This document shows, one piece after another, positions 54,777-64,000 of a DNA stretch of 64,000 nucleotides. This stretch comes from Novosphingobium hassiacum (GTDB taxonomy: Bacteria > Pseudomonadota > Alphaproteobacteria > Sphingomonadales > Sphingomonadaceae): positions 882,203 to 946,202 of the forward strand of contig NZ_JACICY010000001.1 of NCBI RefSeq assembly GCF_014196055.1. The letters are read 5' to 3'. How positions within the stretch are numbered: position 1 is the first letter of the stretch; each line of letters begins with the position of its first letter. The notes under the pieces were generated by a model. It saw only the letters and a list, made by a program, of their open reading frames with translations. It was not told where the DNA came from and ran no database searches. Made by a program: the position numbers and the translations under genes.

Positions 54777-56078
54777 ATGAGTATTCTGGCAAAGGTTCAG
54801 CTTGCGACCAACAACCTCGATCGCAGGCTCTGGCTGGCGCGCACGGCAGCGGTCGTCGGCGCAGTCCTTCTCGGCTTGGTTGCGATCGTCTTTGCGCAGG
54901 CCGGCGACTTGGCCCAGCATGCTTTCGCGCGCGCATTTGCCGCACATCCCGTTCTGGCGTCGGCCCTGACTCCGCTCATGTTCGTAACGGTCGTCGGGCT
55001 GACCCGGCGCTGGTTCCCCGAAGCGCGCGGCTCGGGAATTCCGCAGGTCATGGCAGCCGGTCACAAACCCGATGCAAGCGCCAATGGCCCGTTGATCTCG
55101 TTACGCACGGCGGCAGCGAAGTTCGTAGGTACGCTGTTGATGCTGCTTGGCGGCGGTGCAGTCGGTCGAGAAGGCCCGACGGTGCAGATCAGCGCCGCGC
55201 TCATGGTTGCGGTGCATCGCTGGCTGCGCGTGCCGATCAACGCCGGCGTCATCATCGCAGGTGGTGCCGCGGGCGTCTCGGCAGCATTCAACACACCGCT
55301 GGCAGGTGTCGCCTTCGCGATCGAGGAACTGGCGGCAGCGTTCGAGCAGAAGGTCGCGCTGATGGTCATGGCTGCGGTAATGATCTCGGGCCTCGTCAGC
55401 CTCGGCATCGCCGGGGACTACGTTTATTTCGGTGCCATGACCCGGCATCTGGCAATACGCGAGATTGCCATTTTTGCGCCGCTGATGGGTCTGCTCGGCG
55501 GTCTGGCGGGAGGTGCGTTTGCGCGCGCACTGGTGGCTATGGCAACGTCCGAGCACCCACTGCTTGCCCGCGCACGTGCCCATCCGATGAAGCTGGCATT
55601 GGCCTGCGGCATCGTGGTTGGCGGTCTCGGCCTGATCAGTGGTGGCGTCAGCTGGGGCACGGGGTATGAAACCACCCGAAACCTGCTGAGTGGCGGAGAG
55701 GCGCCGATTGCTTTCGGGCCGACGAAGTTTCTTGCGACACTGGCAACCGCGCTCAGCGGAGCCCCTGGCGGCATTTTCGCACCGTCCCTCTCGGTGGGCG
55801 CAGGCATGGGACAACTGGTGTCGCTCGTGGCGACGGGTGAGCCATCCGGGGCGCTCGTGCTGCTCGGTGTCGCGGCATATTTTACCGGCGTGGTACGCGC
55901 ACCGCTGACTGCGGTCATCATCGTGACGGAGATGACCGCAGATCGTGCGATGATCATTCCGCTATTCATTGCCGCGCTGATTGCGGACTGGGTGAGCAGC
56001 AAGGTCTGCAAGACCAAGCTCTATCATGCACTCGCACAAGGCTTCCGTCCGGCGCCTGCACAGCAGCCGATCGCATGA
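54777..56078 (+). CDS. CLC-family chloride channel / chloride-proton antiporter
   Basis: The 433-residue membrane protein has the CLC selectivity motifs GSGIPQ near residue 86 and GREGPTVQ with gating Glu132 near 131. It ends with TEMTADRAMIIPLFIAAL and a short C-terminus without CBS domains. The intact gating glutamate suggests an exchanger. It lies after the L,D-transpeptidase and before the trehalose operon; no functional link is evident. Confidence 0.93.
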   Translation: MSILAKVQLATNNLDRRLWLARTAAVVGAVLLGLVAIVFAQAGDLAQHAFARAFAAHPVLASALTPLMFVTVVGLTRRWFPEARGSGIPQVMAAGHKPDASANGPLISLRTAAAKFVGTLLMLLGGGAVGREGPTVQISAALMVAVHRWLRVPINAGVIIAGGAAGVSAAFNTPLAGVAFAIEELAAAFEQKVALMVMAAVMISGLVSLGIAGDYVYFGAMTRHLAIREIAIFAPLMGLLGGLAGGAFARALVAMATSEHPLLARARAHPMKLALACGIVVGGLGLISGGVSWGTGYETTRNLLSGGEAPIAFGPTKFLATLATALSGAPGGIFAPSLSVGAGMGQLVSLVATGEPSGALVLLGVAAYFTGVVRAPLTAVIIVTEMTADRAMIIPLFIAALIADWVSSKVCKTKLYHALAQGFRPAPAQQPIA

Positions 56079-56219
56079 CAGGCCCACCGGCCTGCCGGAA
56101 GGCGAGACCGGTCACACAAACGCTGCGTTTCGCCTGATCATCCCTGCGATCGCGTGGAAATTGGCGGCAGCAGGGCCCGCTAGTGCGGCCAATACCGCGT
56201 TGCCTGTAGGCTGACGGCA

Positions 56220-56245
56220 GGAACCAAACACCGGGTGACGCGGTT
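56220..56245 (+). promoter_or_regulatory. Candidate EcfG (general stress) promoter for the trehalose operon
   Basis: GGAAC (56220-56224), a 17-bp spacer and GGTT (56242-56245) match the alphaproteobacterial EcfG consensus GGAAC-N16/17-CGTT with one mismatch in the -10 element. It is 95 bp upstream of otsB. Trehalose synthesis is a known general-stress output in this class. Confidence 0.45.
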
Positions 56246-56339
56246 CCGGAAGGGCGCGGGCGCCCCGCCGTTTGCGCGATAAACCCTCAGGAGAAGCACA
56301 ATCGGGAATACCACCGCCCTATTATCGCGTCCTCCCCAC

Positions 56340-57050
56340 GTGGTTCTTAACAACGCCACGCTCTTTCTGGACCTTGATGGCACGCTGTTCGATTTGGTCG
56401 ACAGGCCCGACGATGTCCGTGCTGATGCACATATCCATAGGCTGCTGGAGCGGCTCCTGAACCATCTGAACGGCCGACTTGCGGTGGTCAGCGGCCGCTC
56501 TCTGGCACAGATCGACAGGATGCTCGGTGCAACTGCCAGCGATCTGTGGGTCTCAGGCAGCCATGGCTGCGAGCGACGCTGGCAGGGCGTGATCGAATGT
56601 CCGCCAAGGCCCTCTGCACTGGATGACGCGGCGGCGCAGTTCCACGCCTTTGCGCACGACCGACCGGGTGTGCTGGTCGAGGAAAAGAGCCTCGGCGTTG
56701 CCTTGCATTACAGGGTTACCCCGCAGGCAGAGACGGCAGCTCTCACCTTGGCGCGGGAACTGGCCAACCAGCACGGCCTCCTTCTCCAGCACGGCAAGAT
56801 GATGGCGGAATTGCGCGTCGGCAGTGCAGACAAGGGCAGTGCCATTCGCACCATGATGTCCCGCCCGCCAATGCCCGGCACAATTCCGGTGTTCGCAGGC
56901 GATGACGTGACCGATGAGCCGGGATTTGAAGCCGTACGCGATCTTGGCGGGCACGGTATTCTGGTGGGCGAGCCACGACCTACCGCAGCCAACTATGGGC
57001 TGAGTTCCCCGACCAACCTTCGCGAATGGCTTTGGGGAGTGTTGCCATGA
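56340..57050 (+). CDS. otsB: Trehalose-6-phosphate phosphatase
   Basis: The 236-residue HAD-family phosphatase has the nucleophile motif FLDLDGTLFDL near residue 9, VVSGRSL, and GDDVTDEPGF, diagnostic of OtsB. It removes phosphate from trehalose-6-phosphate. It starts at GTG 56340 with a weak ribosome-binding site. Its stop overlaps the GH15 gene start by 4 nt. It is the first gene of the operon, with an EcfG-like promoter candidate upstream. Confidence 0.93.
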   Translation: MVLNNATLFLDLDGTLFDLVDRPDDVRADAHIHRLLERLLNHLNGRLAVVSGRSLAQIDRMLGATASDLWVSGSHGCERRWQGVIECPPRPSALDDAAAQFHAFAHDRPGVLVEEKSLGVALHYRVTPQAETAALTLARELANQHGLLLQHGKMMAELRVGSADKGSAIRTMMSRPPMPGTIPVFAGDDVTDEPGFEAVRDLGGHGILVGEPRPTAANYGLSSPTNLREWLWGVLP

Positions 57051-58831
57051 GCGTTTCGCTGGATCTGTGGCCAATCGGCAATTGCCAGGTTTCGGCACTG
57101 ATCGACACCGCTGGAAAACTGGTCTGGGGCTGTGTGCCGCGGGTCGATGGCGATCCGTTCTTTTCGGCGCTGTTGGGGGGAGACGAACCCGCCAGCGGGC
57201 TGTGGGCCATCGATCTGGAAGATCGGGTCGAGACAAGCCAGTCCTACCTCAGAAATACCCCGATCCTCGTGACGCGCCACCGCGATGCCAATGGCGGCGA
57301 AATCGAGATCGTGGACTTCTGCCCTTATTTCCAACGCAATGGCCGTACTTACCGGCCCGTGGCGTTTGCGCGGATCGTGCGGCCCATCGCCGGATCCCCA
57401 CGCATCCGAGTGCGGTTGCGGCCGACCTGTGGCTGGGGCAGCGAATGCGGCATCAACGTCGGCGGGTCAAACCACATCCGCTACTTGTCCGGCGCGATAA
57501 CGATGCGGCTGACCACCTCTGCGCCGATCGGTCTTGTCGCAGAAGAGCGCGCCTTTCGCCTCGAACGTGCACAGCACTTCTTCCTTGGCCCGGACGAGAG
57601 TTTCGGTGGCAATCTTGCCGAAACGGTCGAGCAGATGCTCGACGCGACCGCAGCCGAGTGGCGCGAATGGGTGCGCGGTCTTGCCACACCGGTAGAATGG
57701 CAGGACGTGGTGATCCGTTCCGCCATCACGCTCAAGCTTTGCCAGCACGAGGAAACCGGTGCGATCGTAGCCGCGCTGACGACGTCGATTCCCGAGCACG
57801 CCGGTTCGCAACGGAACTGGGACTACCGCTACTGCTGGATCCGCGATGCCTACTATACCGTGCAGGCGCTCAATCGGTTGGGCGCGCTCGACGTGCTCGA
57901 AGGCTATCTCGCCTACTTGCGCAACATCGTCGACAACGCGCGTGGCGGACATATCCAGCCGCTTTATGGCGTTCTCGGCGAAGCCACGCTCCACGAGCGC
58001 ATTGCCGAGGATCTACCCGGCTATCGTGGCATGGGGCCGGTGCGCGTCGGCAATGCGGCTTATTCGCAGGTCCAGCACGATGCCTATGGCCAGATCGTGC
58101 TGTCGAATACCCAGGGGTTCCTCGACCAGCGCCTGCTGCGCATCTCTGGCGTCGCCGATTTCGAGGCCCTGGAAAAGGTCGGCGAGCGAGCATGGGCGCT
58201 GTTCGACAAGCCCGACGCCGGCCTGTGGGAGTTGCGCACCCGCCAGTCGGTCCATACCTATTCGGCAGCGATGTGCTGGGCGGCATGCGACCGACTCGGC
58301 AATGCGGCACAGGCGCTCGGTCTCGATGAACGCGCAAGCTTCTGGGGTCAGCGCGCAGCAGACATCCGCGAACGTATCGAGCAAGCCGCGTGGCGCCCCG
58401 ATAGCGAACGCATGTCCGCCACGTTCTCGGGCGACGATCTCGACGCAAGCGTCATCCAGTTGCTCGACCTGCGTTTCCTTGCGCCCTACGATCCGCGCTT
58501 CGTCTCCACGCTGGAGGCGATCGAACAAGGTCTGCGCCGCGGATCGCACATGCTGCGCTATGCTACCGAAGACGATTTCGGATTGCCGGAAACCGCGTTC
58601 AACGTCTGCACCTTCTGGCTGATCGAGGCGCTTTACCTGACCGGCCGCAGCGACGAGGCGCGCGCGCTTTACGAAGAGATGCTGACCCGGCGCACGCAGG
58701 CTGGCCTTCTCTCCGAAGATATCGACCCCGTGAGCGGTGAACTCTGGGGCAACTATCCGCAAACCTACTCGCTCGTCGGCCTGATCAACTGCGCTGTCCT
58801 GCTGAGCAAGCCCTGGAACAGCGTACGATGA
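57047..58831 (+). CDS. Glycoside hydrolase family 15 protein (trehalase/glucoamylase-like)
   Basis: The 594-residue (alpha/alpha)6-barrel hydrolase has conserved GH15 motifs: YRYCWIRDAYYTVQ, a general-acid region GLWELRTRQSVHTYS with its Glu, and a general-base Glu in LLSEDIDPVSGELWGNYPQTYS. It sits between otsB and otsA with 4-nt overlaps on both sides. That implies a role in trehalose metabolism, perhaps as a trehalase or maltose/glucan hydrolase. GH15 trehalases are known in mycobacteria. The substrate is unproven. No signal peptide, so cytoplasmic. Confidence 0.9.
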   Translation: MSVSLDLWPIGNCQVSALIDTAGKLVWGCVPRVDGDPFFSALLGGDEPASGLWAIDLEDRVETSQSYLRNTPILVTRHRDANGGEIEIVDFCPYFQRNGRTYRPVAFARIVRPIAGSPRIRVRLRPTCGWGSECGINVGGSNHIRYLSGAITMRLTTSAPIGLVAEERAFRLERAQHFFLGPDESFGGNLAETVEQMLDATAAEWREWVRGLATPVEWQDVVIRSAITLKLCQHEETGAIVAALTTSIPEHAGSQRNWDYRYCWIRDAYYTVQALNRLGALDVLEGYLAYLRNIVDNARGGHIQPLYGVLGEATLHERIAEDLPGYRGMGPVRVGNAAYSQVQHDAYGQIVLSNTQGFLDQRLLRISGVADFEALEKVGERAWALFDKPDAGLWELRTRQSVHTYSAAMCWAACDRLGNAAQALGLDERASFWGQRAADIRERIEQAAWRPDSERMSATFSGDDLDASVIQLLDLRFLAPYDPRFVSTLEAIEQGLRRGSHMLRYATEDDFGLPETAFNVCTFWLIEALYLTGRSDEARALYEEMLTRRTQAGLLSEDIDPVSGELWGNYPQTYSLVGLINCAVLLSKPWNSVR

Positions 58832-60234
58832 GCAGGCTCATAGTCATATCCAACCGCGTGAGCGCAGGTGGAGGCGCGCAGGGGGGACTTGCCGTTGCGC
58901 TGTCTGCAGCCTTGCGTGAACATGGTGGCATCTGGTTCGGCTGGTCGGGCAAAGAGACGAACGAATTCACCGGCCATATCAATTTCGAGCGCGTCGATGG
59001 CGTCACCACCGCCACCGTCGATCTCGAGGAGCAGGACATCGAGGAGTACTATGACGGCTACGCCAACCGCACGCTCTGGCCGTTGTTTCATTACCGCATC
59101 GACCTCGCCGAGTACGAGCGCAGTTTTGCCGACGGTTACAGGCGCGCGAACGAGCGATTTGCCGACACGGTTCTGCCACTGATTGAACCCGATGACCTTG
59201 TCTGGGTTCAGGATTACCACATGTTTCCGCTCGGCAAGGAACTCCGGGCACGCGGCCTTGGCAACCGCATAGGGTTTTTCCTGCACATCCCTTGGCCACC
59301 GCGCCGGCTGCTGGCGACCCTGCCCGAGGCGCGGACCTTGACTGAAGGCCTGCTCGACTACGACCTGATCGGCTTCCACACCGACGAATGGCTGCAATCG
59401 TTCGGTGATTACGTGAAGCATGACCTCGGCGGAACGATCGATGACGACGGCTGGCTTACGGTGGGCGAGCGCCGGGTGCGGCTGATCGCCTGCCCGGCCG
59501 GTATCGACGCCAAGGAGTTTGCTGCCCTGGCCGCCAGCGAAAAGGCCAAGGAAACGTATGAACGCGTTCGGCGCAGTGCCGTCGGCCGGACATTGATCGT
59601 CGGCGTCGATCGGCTGGACTATTCGAAGGGACTGGAGGAACGCTTTCTGGGCTATGAAAGGTTTCTGACCGAGCATCCCGAAGAGCGCAAGGAAGTGACG
59701 CTGCTCCAGATCGCACCGCCCTCGCGCGGCACTGTCGACAGCTACCAGCGCATTCGCAGTGCTCTCGAAGGGCTGGCCGGGCGGATCAATGGCGCGCACG
59801 CTGGCCTCGACTGGGTCCCGATCCGCTACGTCAACCAGGGCTACACGCGCGACATGCTTGCCGGGGTCTACCGTGCCAGCAAGGTAGGCCTTGTTACACC
59901 ACTGCGCGACGGGATGAACCTTGTCGCCAAGGAATACGTCGCGGCGCAGGATCCCGAAGATCCAGGCGTGCTGATCCTGTCACGGTTTGCCGGCGCGGCC
60001 GAGCAGATGACTGAAGCGCTGCTGGTCAATCCCCACAGTGCAGAGGAAATTTCCGACGCTCTGGGCCGGGCTATCGCCATGCCGCGCGACGAACGCATCC
60101 GGCGCTGGCGCACGTTGATGCAGGGCGTTGAAGAACATGACGTGATGTGGTGGTCGAAGCGATTTACCGATGCCCTTCAGGCCTGCGACGTTCATAGCAC
60201 CGCGCACGATGAATCACCGCACGGCGCTCACTAA
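58828..60234 (+). CDS. otsA: Trehalose-6-phosphate synthase
   Basis: The 468-residue GT20 enzyme transfers glucose from UDP-glucose (or ADP-glucose) to glucose-6-phosphate. It has the N-terminal GGLAVALS loop, LVWVQDYHMFPLG, FHTDEW, GVDRLDYSKGL and the donor-binding RDGMNLVAKEYVA. It starts at an ATGA overlap with the GH15 gene. Together with otsB this forms a complete OtsAB pathway. It converges on the DUF3857 gene with 68 bp between. Confidence 0.95.
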   Translation: MSRLIVISNRVSAGGGAQGGLAVALSAALREHGGIWFGWSGKETNEFTGHINFERVDGVTTATVDLEEQDIEEYYDGYANRTLWPLFHYRIDLAEYERSFADGYRRANERFADTVLPLIEPDDLVWVQDYHMFPLGKELRARGLGNRIGFFLHIPWPPRRLLATLPEARTLTEGLLDYDLIGFHTDEWLQSFGDYVKHDLGGTIDDDGWLTVGERRVRLIACPAGIDAKEFAALAASEKAKETYERVRRSAVGRTLIVGVDRLDYSKGLEERFLGYERFLTEHPEERKEVTLLQIAPPSRGTVDSYQRIRSALEGLAGRINGAHAGLDWVPIRYVNQGYTRDMLAGVYRASKVGLVTPLRDGMNLVAKEYVAAQDPEDPGVLILSRFAGAAEQMTEALLVNPHSAEEISDALGRAIAMPRDERIRRWRTLMQGVEEHDVMWWSKRFTDALQACDVHSTAHDESPHGAH

Positions 60235-60302
60235 CCATCGGCGCCGCTCTTGATAATGTGCGCTGAGACGGGAGGGTGGCGTGGATCAGGCCGCCCATTG
60301 CG

Positions 60303-63107
60303 CTACCTCAGTCCGTAGCGCGCGTACTCCTGCACAAGGCCGGGCATGACCTTTCGGAAGTAGGCAAGGTCGGTCTTGGAATCGGGTTTGCCCATGGCGT
60401 TTGCAATCCACGCCCGGACATATTGCGTCGAAACCTGTCCCGGCGCGATCTTTAATGCCGCTTCGGCATCCGCGAGCGCTGCGATGAGGTTGCCGCTGGC
60501 GATTCCGGCCATCGCTCTACTGTCGAGCACAGCAGAAGCATTGGACGCCCTCTCCACCGCCTGGTTGCATACTTGCATCATGCCTTCGGCGCCGATGCGG
60601 AAGCGCGCGCGATACCAGCAAGAGGCGTTGAGCAACGAAGTGTCGCCCGGCTTTTCCTCGATCAGCGCGTCGATCTCCTTCAGGCCATCCGCACCTTTCC
60701 CGGTATAGGCCAGCACGTCCGAGCGAACCTGCACCACCGCACTGTGCTCGTCCCCCATGTCGTCGTACTCGGCGAGCAGCTTCAGGGCTTCCTCGCCCTT
60801 GCCGGCATAGCCGAGGGTATCGGCCAGGGTCAGCGCAGCGTCGACCGACGGCGAGAGCTTCAACGCCTCGCGAAAGTCCGCGATCGCAGCGTCGACCCGG
60901 CCAAGCTGCCGCTTGAGAGAGCCGCGGCGTGTGTAGCTTGCGGCATCGGGTTCGATCGCAATGGCCTTGTCGTAATCAGAAATCGCGCCTTCGAGGTCGT
61001 AGATTCCACCGCGAAGGCTTGCGCGGGCAACGAGTGCGGTCCCCTGCTCCGCTACGGGTTCGCGAGCGATGGCCTGCGCATACGCCGCCTCGACCGGTGC
61101 CAACCGTGCCTTCAGTCCGGCGGACTGGTAGCGCCATGCCCGCGCGGCGGTGACCGGCGCGGTCAGGAACGGCGTGGTGTTCTTCAGCCGGAGGGACTTG
61201 GCCCTCTCGATCGGGATGTCGGCGGCGGGCAACTCACCACCGAGCGCCGCGTGGTCCTCGGACACGACCAGCCGTTGACCTTCGAGCAGGCCCTTTCGCG
61301 TCACCGTCGTGCCGGCAACGATCGCTTCGTAGTCGGGCTTGCCGCCCAACTTGAATCCCGGCTCGTCCACCGGCAACAACACTTCCACTTCCTCGCGCAT
61401 GCGGCGCGCGGAGCCGAGATCGACCGGAAGCGTCTTCCAGCTCGCGCGGCTGCGGTCGAAGTCGAAGGAGTCACTGGCGCTGGCAAGGGCAGAAAGGTCC
61501 ATCCGCTTTGTGCCATCGCGGCTGCCAAACTGAGTGGTCACGATCCCCTTGACGGCGATCGTGGCCATACCGGTTTCGGGATCGAAGCTCATGTCGCCGT
61601 CGGTCACCAACCCGCCGTTCTTTGACAGCGTGCTGAAAATCGAACCCCCGAAGGATTCGATCATTTGCTTTTTCTGCTCGGCACTCGCCTGCCCCAGCGC
61701 GGCGCCCATGTTGCTGCCGAGCATGCCGGAGAGCGTGGTCGTCGCCGTCACCAAGGCGGGAATGTCGATCCCGGCGCGTTGGTCGATTACCATCTTGACG
61801 ACAACCATCGGCACCTGCGGCACGCGCGGCGTGATCGCCATCAGCGGAGCACCATCGGCGCGGATCGGCAGAGCGTTGCGGAAGGGCGGGACATCGCCGA
61901 GCGTGGCGAGGCGCGTGCCGGTGGCGGTGCCATCGAGCCAATAAGTCTCGCCCGCGATCTCCGCCCGCACGATTACGTGATCGAAGGCCGCAGGCATCGG
62001 CAGCGAATCCGGCACGGCATCCCCGGTCCGGCTGTTCACCGCGACGACTTCGGCTTTGATCCCGATCGCTTCGAGCAGCGAGAGCAGCAACAGCGACTTG
62101 GCCTTGCAATCGCCGTAGCGCGAAGTCCAGGTCTGGGCCGGAGCCTGGGGCACATAGTTGCCGCCAGACATGCCGTTCATCAGGTAGCTCACCTGATCCT
62201 GCACGAGGCGCGTGGCGAGCGCGGCACGGGTCAGTGGATCGGAGCTCTGGCCCACGATCTTCGCCACTTCTGCGGCCAACGGACTGCCCTGCGCAATCGC
62301 ATCTTTCGTGGAATAGAGCGGCGCAAACACGCGCGAGACCTCTTCCCAGTCAGCGAAGGTCGTCGCCTCGAGCGATGGCGGGCGCGTGAAACGCGACGGC
62401 ACCCCCTGCGGCATCTCCTCGCGCTTGGGCAATGGAAGTGGGACGGAGACGCTATGCCAGCCGTCCTTGACGATCTCATGCGGGCTGCCCGCCGCTGGCC
62501 CCGCCTGCCACTTCACTGCCATGCCCTCGGGCCACGAGACGGTGGTGCGCGCAAATCCGGCTTCTACCGGCAGGGTCAGCAATGTGCTGTCGATCTGCAC
62601 CTTGCCCTGCAGAGCCTTGTCGCGCGTCGTCTGGCTATAGGCGATGCGCAACACATCCCCAACCTGAAGGCCGGGTATGGCGAGTGTTGCTGTCAGCATG
62701 CCATCGATCTGGCGCTGTTCCAACCCGCGTTCGCGACGCAACACTTCGTAGCGCGCGCCGCCCTTGAGCACGTCGATCGCCTTGCCCGCGCGCAGGATCT
62801 CCACCCGATGCACGGTCAGGTCGCCCTTGTCGGGCATCCACGAAGCCGTGCTCGTCCCGCTCTGCGTCAGCGATTCCGGGCTACCGAGCTTGAAGGCCTG
62901 ATCGACATAGACGTTCAGCGTCTCGCCCTCGATCCGGTGTTGCACATCGAGCAGCGTAAGCGCCGTGTTCGACGCGGTATCGATCTTTGCCGTTTCGCGA
63001 ACTTCGGCCCACTTCGGAGCTGGGCCATAGAGTACCGTATCGCCGGCAAGTGCCGGTGCAGTCGTGGCAAGAAGACCAATGACAAACGACGCGAATCTTG
63101 CGGCCAC
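60303..63107 (-). CDS. DUF3857 / transglutaminase-like protein with TPR repeats
   Basis: The ~934-residue exported protein has a signal peptide (near APALA-GD) and an N-terminal DUF3857 domain. A transglutaminase-like core carries the Cys-His-Asp triad: Cys in SRYGDCKAKSLLLL, His in FDHVIVRAEI and Asp in YWLDGTA. The C-terminal ~300 residues are TPR repeats (AAIADFREALKLSP). Proteins of this type are periplasmic and of unknown function, perhaps peptidase-like. The GTG at 63105-63107 has GGGGG 5 nt upstream; a GTG five codons upstream is the longest start. It converges on otsA. Confidence 0.88.
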   Translation of the reverse strand: MAARFASFVIGLLATTAPALAGDTVLYGPAPKWAEVRETAKIDTASNTALTLLDVQHRIEGETLNVYVDQAFKLGSPESLTQSGTSTASWMPDKGDLTVHRVEILRAGKAIDVLKGGARYEVLRRERGLEQRQIDGMLTATLAIPGLQVGDVLRIAYSQTTRDKALQGKVQIDSTLLTLPVEAGFARTTVSWPEGMAVKWQAGPAAGSPHEIVKDGWHSVSVPLPLPKREEMPQGVPSRFTRPPSLEATTFADWEEVSRVFAPLYSTKDAIAQGSPLAAEVAKIVGQSSDPLTRAALATRLVQDQVSYLMNGMSGGNYVPQAPAQTWTSRYGDCKAKSLLLLSLLEAIGIKAEVVAVNSRTGDAVPDSLPMPAAFDHVIVRAEIAGETYWLDGTATGTRLATLGDVPPFRNALPIRADGAPLMAITPRVPQVPMVVVKMVIDQRAGIDIPALVTATTTLSGMLGSNMGAALGQASAEQKKQMIESFGGSIFSTLSKNGGLVTDGDMSFDPETGMATIAVKGIVTTQFGSRDGTKRMDLSALASASDSFDFDRSRASWKTLPVDLGSARRMREEVEVLLPVDEPGFKLGGKPDYEAIVAGTTVTRKGLLEGQRLVVSEDHAALGGELPAADIPIERAKSLRLKNTTPFLTAPVTAARAWRYQSAGLKARLAPVEAAYAQAIAREPVAEQGTALVARASLRGGIYDLEGAISDYDKAIAIEPDAASYTRRGSLKRQLGRVDAAIADFREALKLSPSVDAALTLADTLGYAGKGEEALKLLAEYDDMGDEHSAVVQVRSDVLAYTGKGADGLKEIDALIEEKPGDTSLLNASCWYRARFRIGAEGMMQVCNQAVERASNASAVLDSRAMAGIASGNLIAALADAEAALKIAPGQVSTQYVRAWIANAMGKPDSKTDLAYFRKVMPGLVQEYARYGLR

Positions 63108-63370
63108 GCATACCCCCTGCACTCACAGCGTTAGGTGCCTCCTAATAGATGCGCTGGCAACTGCAGTTCAGGCTGGCTGCACAGCCTTTATGCAGGACAG
63201 CCCCACTTTGGCGTGTTCGTTCGGCGGATCAGCACGTCGGCGTGGGTTGGGGGTCCCCGATGCAATGAGGCGCGAACTTGATGTCGCGCCTTGCCTCAAC
63301 ATAGGCTAGAGAGGCTTCAGCCCTCGGCGAACAAGCATCGGGAGCATCAGGGGAGGAGTGCAGGCGGGCG

Positions 63371-64000
63371 GTGAATGACAACGACCTGATTGCTGCAATG
63401 TATGGCGCGGTCAGCGAGGGTGCTCGGTGGACCGAAGTGCTGGACGCCATCAAGTCGCGGCTGGGTGTTGCGAGCGCCGTTTTCCAGCGTATTGTTGCCG
63501 ACAGGGACGAGTTGATCCCGGTGATCAGCCATCGTGACACGTGGTCGACAAAAGAGGCGCACCACCATGATGCATGGGCCAATTCGCCACTCAACCCCCG
63601 TTTTCGCCGCGATACCGAACCGCGCGGGCAGGAAGAGATCGAAAGCGACCAGCGCTGCCTTGCGCTTAGCGCAATAGACCGAGAGGCTTTGAAGCACGGG
63701 CTTGCAGCATGTGGCCTTGGTTCGGGTTTCTGGCTGGGTTGCCGGACCGCACCCAGTGAGCACACGACGATGATCTTTCATCGCCACGCAGGTGACGAGC
63801 GCGACATGACCGACGCGGACCTGCATTTCATGCAAATGCTCCTGCCGCATTTCCGGCAGCTCTCGCGCCTTCTCACAAACCTTGGCGAATATGAGGCGCG
63901 GCTGTCGGTGGCAGAGGCGTTCATGGATTCGACCAGCCTTGCGCTGGTGGCCTGCGACATGGACCTGGGGGTTCATTGGATGAATGCTGCCGCCGAGCGC
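63371..64000 (+). CDS. N-terminal part of a probable LuxR/HTH-type transcriptional regulator, truncated at the window edge
   Basis: An uninterrupted 210-codon frame runs from GTG 63371 off the window. The N-terminus (NDLIAAMYGAVSEGARWTEVLDAI) matches the first helices of the sphingomonad helix-turn-helix/PAS regulators. A late segment (DSTSLALVACDMDLGVHWMNAAAER) resembles a PAS-type sensory strand. No DNA-binding domain is reached. The GTG has only a weak ribosome-binding site (GGAGG 14 nt upstream). Opposite-strand open frames here are judged to be shadows. It is divergent from the DUF3857 gene with ~260 bp between. Confidence 0.65.
   Translation, partial: MNDNDLIAAMYGAVSEGARWTEVLDAIKSRLGVASAVFQRIVADRDELIPVISHRDTWSTKEAHHHDAWANSPLNPRFRRDTEPRGQEEIESDQRCLALSAIDREALKHGLAACGLGSGFWLGCRTAPSEHTTMIFHRHAGDERDMTDADLHFMQMLLPHFRQLSRLLTNLGEYEARLSVAEAFMDSTSLALVACDMDLGVHWMNAAAER

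Noticed and set aside
61665..63134. A 489-codon plus-strand open frame across the DUF3857 gene.
   Set aside because: It is antisense to a domain-supported gene with catalytic Cys-His-Asp, and has no domain of its own.

Overview
This is a GC-rich 64 kb chromosomal window. The gene content points to an alphaproteobacterium of the order Sphingomonadales (Novosphingobium/Sphingobium-like). The evidence is two long TonB-dependent receptors, a TorF-type porin, the phosphotransferase ChpT, an alphaproteobacterial RpoH, sphingomonad-style SPOR/TPR proteins, and a PyrB-PyrC' pair. This assignment is inferred from gene families, not from a database search. I saw no insertion sequence, prophage, integrase or CRISPR array.

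Layout. 1-3.75 kb: the end of a peptide maturation/export cassette (ABC exporter, cytoplasmic subtilisin-like protease, TPR-sulfotransferase), probably the qhpF-qhpE end of a quinohemoprotein amine dehydrogenase cluster. It converges on a TonB-dependent receptor. 7-14.5 kb: glyoxalase I, a SIMPL protein, a TorF porin, a PPP phosphatase, a second TonB-dependent receptor with a LacI-type operator candidate, a GNAT acetyltransferase and MtgA. 14.5-24.1 kb: a CRP-type regulator with a perfect CRP palindrome in its divergent promoter, a two-gene unit with a pseudo-ABC ATPase, then a tightly overlapping operon of a class III cyclase/STAND ATPase/TPR protein, a cytochrome P450 and a membrane-domain-DyP peroxidase fusion. 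This operon is the strongest candidate for an undescribed system. 24-34 kb: rpoH, rluD, a radical SAM/glycosyltransferase pair, an OprB-like porin coupled to a chemoreceptor, an M67 peptidase, chpT, an AmpD-type amidase and the RNase P RNA. 34-43 kb: a zinc transporter, a fasciclin protein, clpX, clpP, an amidase, trigger factor, tRNA-Leu and csaA. 43-54 kb: sppA, pyrB-pyrC', a ParA/ribbon-helix-helix/SPOR cluster, a DUF418 membrane protein and a phospholipase D-like protein. 54-64 kb: an L,D-transpeptidase, a CLC channel, the trehalose operon otsB-GH15-otsA, a DUF3857/transglutaminase protein and the start of a regulator running off the window.

Themes. Proteostasis genes (rpoH, clpXP, tig, csaA, sppA) are spread through the middle. 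Cyclic-nucleotide signalling links the CRP-like protein, its operator, a nearby cyclase-domain gene and a second CRP-like palindrome upstream of the chemoreceptor. Candidate general-stress (EcfG-type) promoters precede the trehalose operon and the fasciclin gene. Start codons were moved from the longest open frame wherever a Shine-Dalgarno, a signal peptide or the family N-terminus supported it; these choices are stated in each entry.
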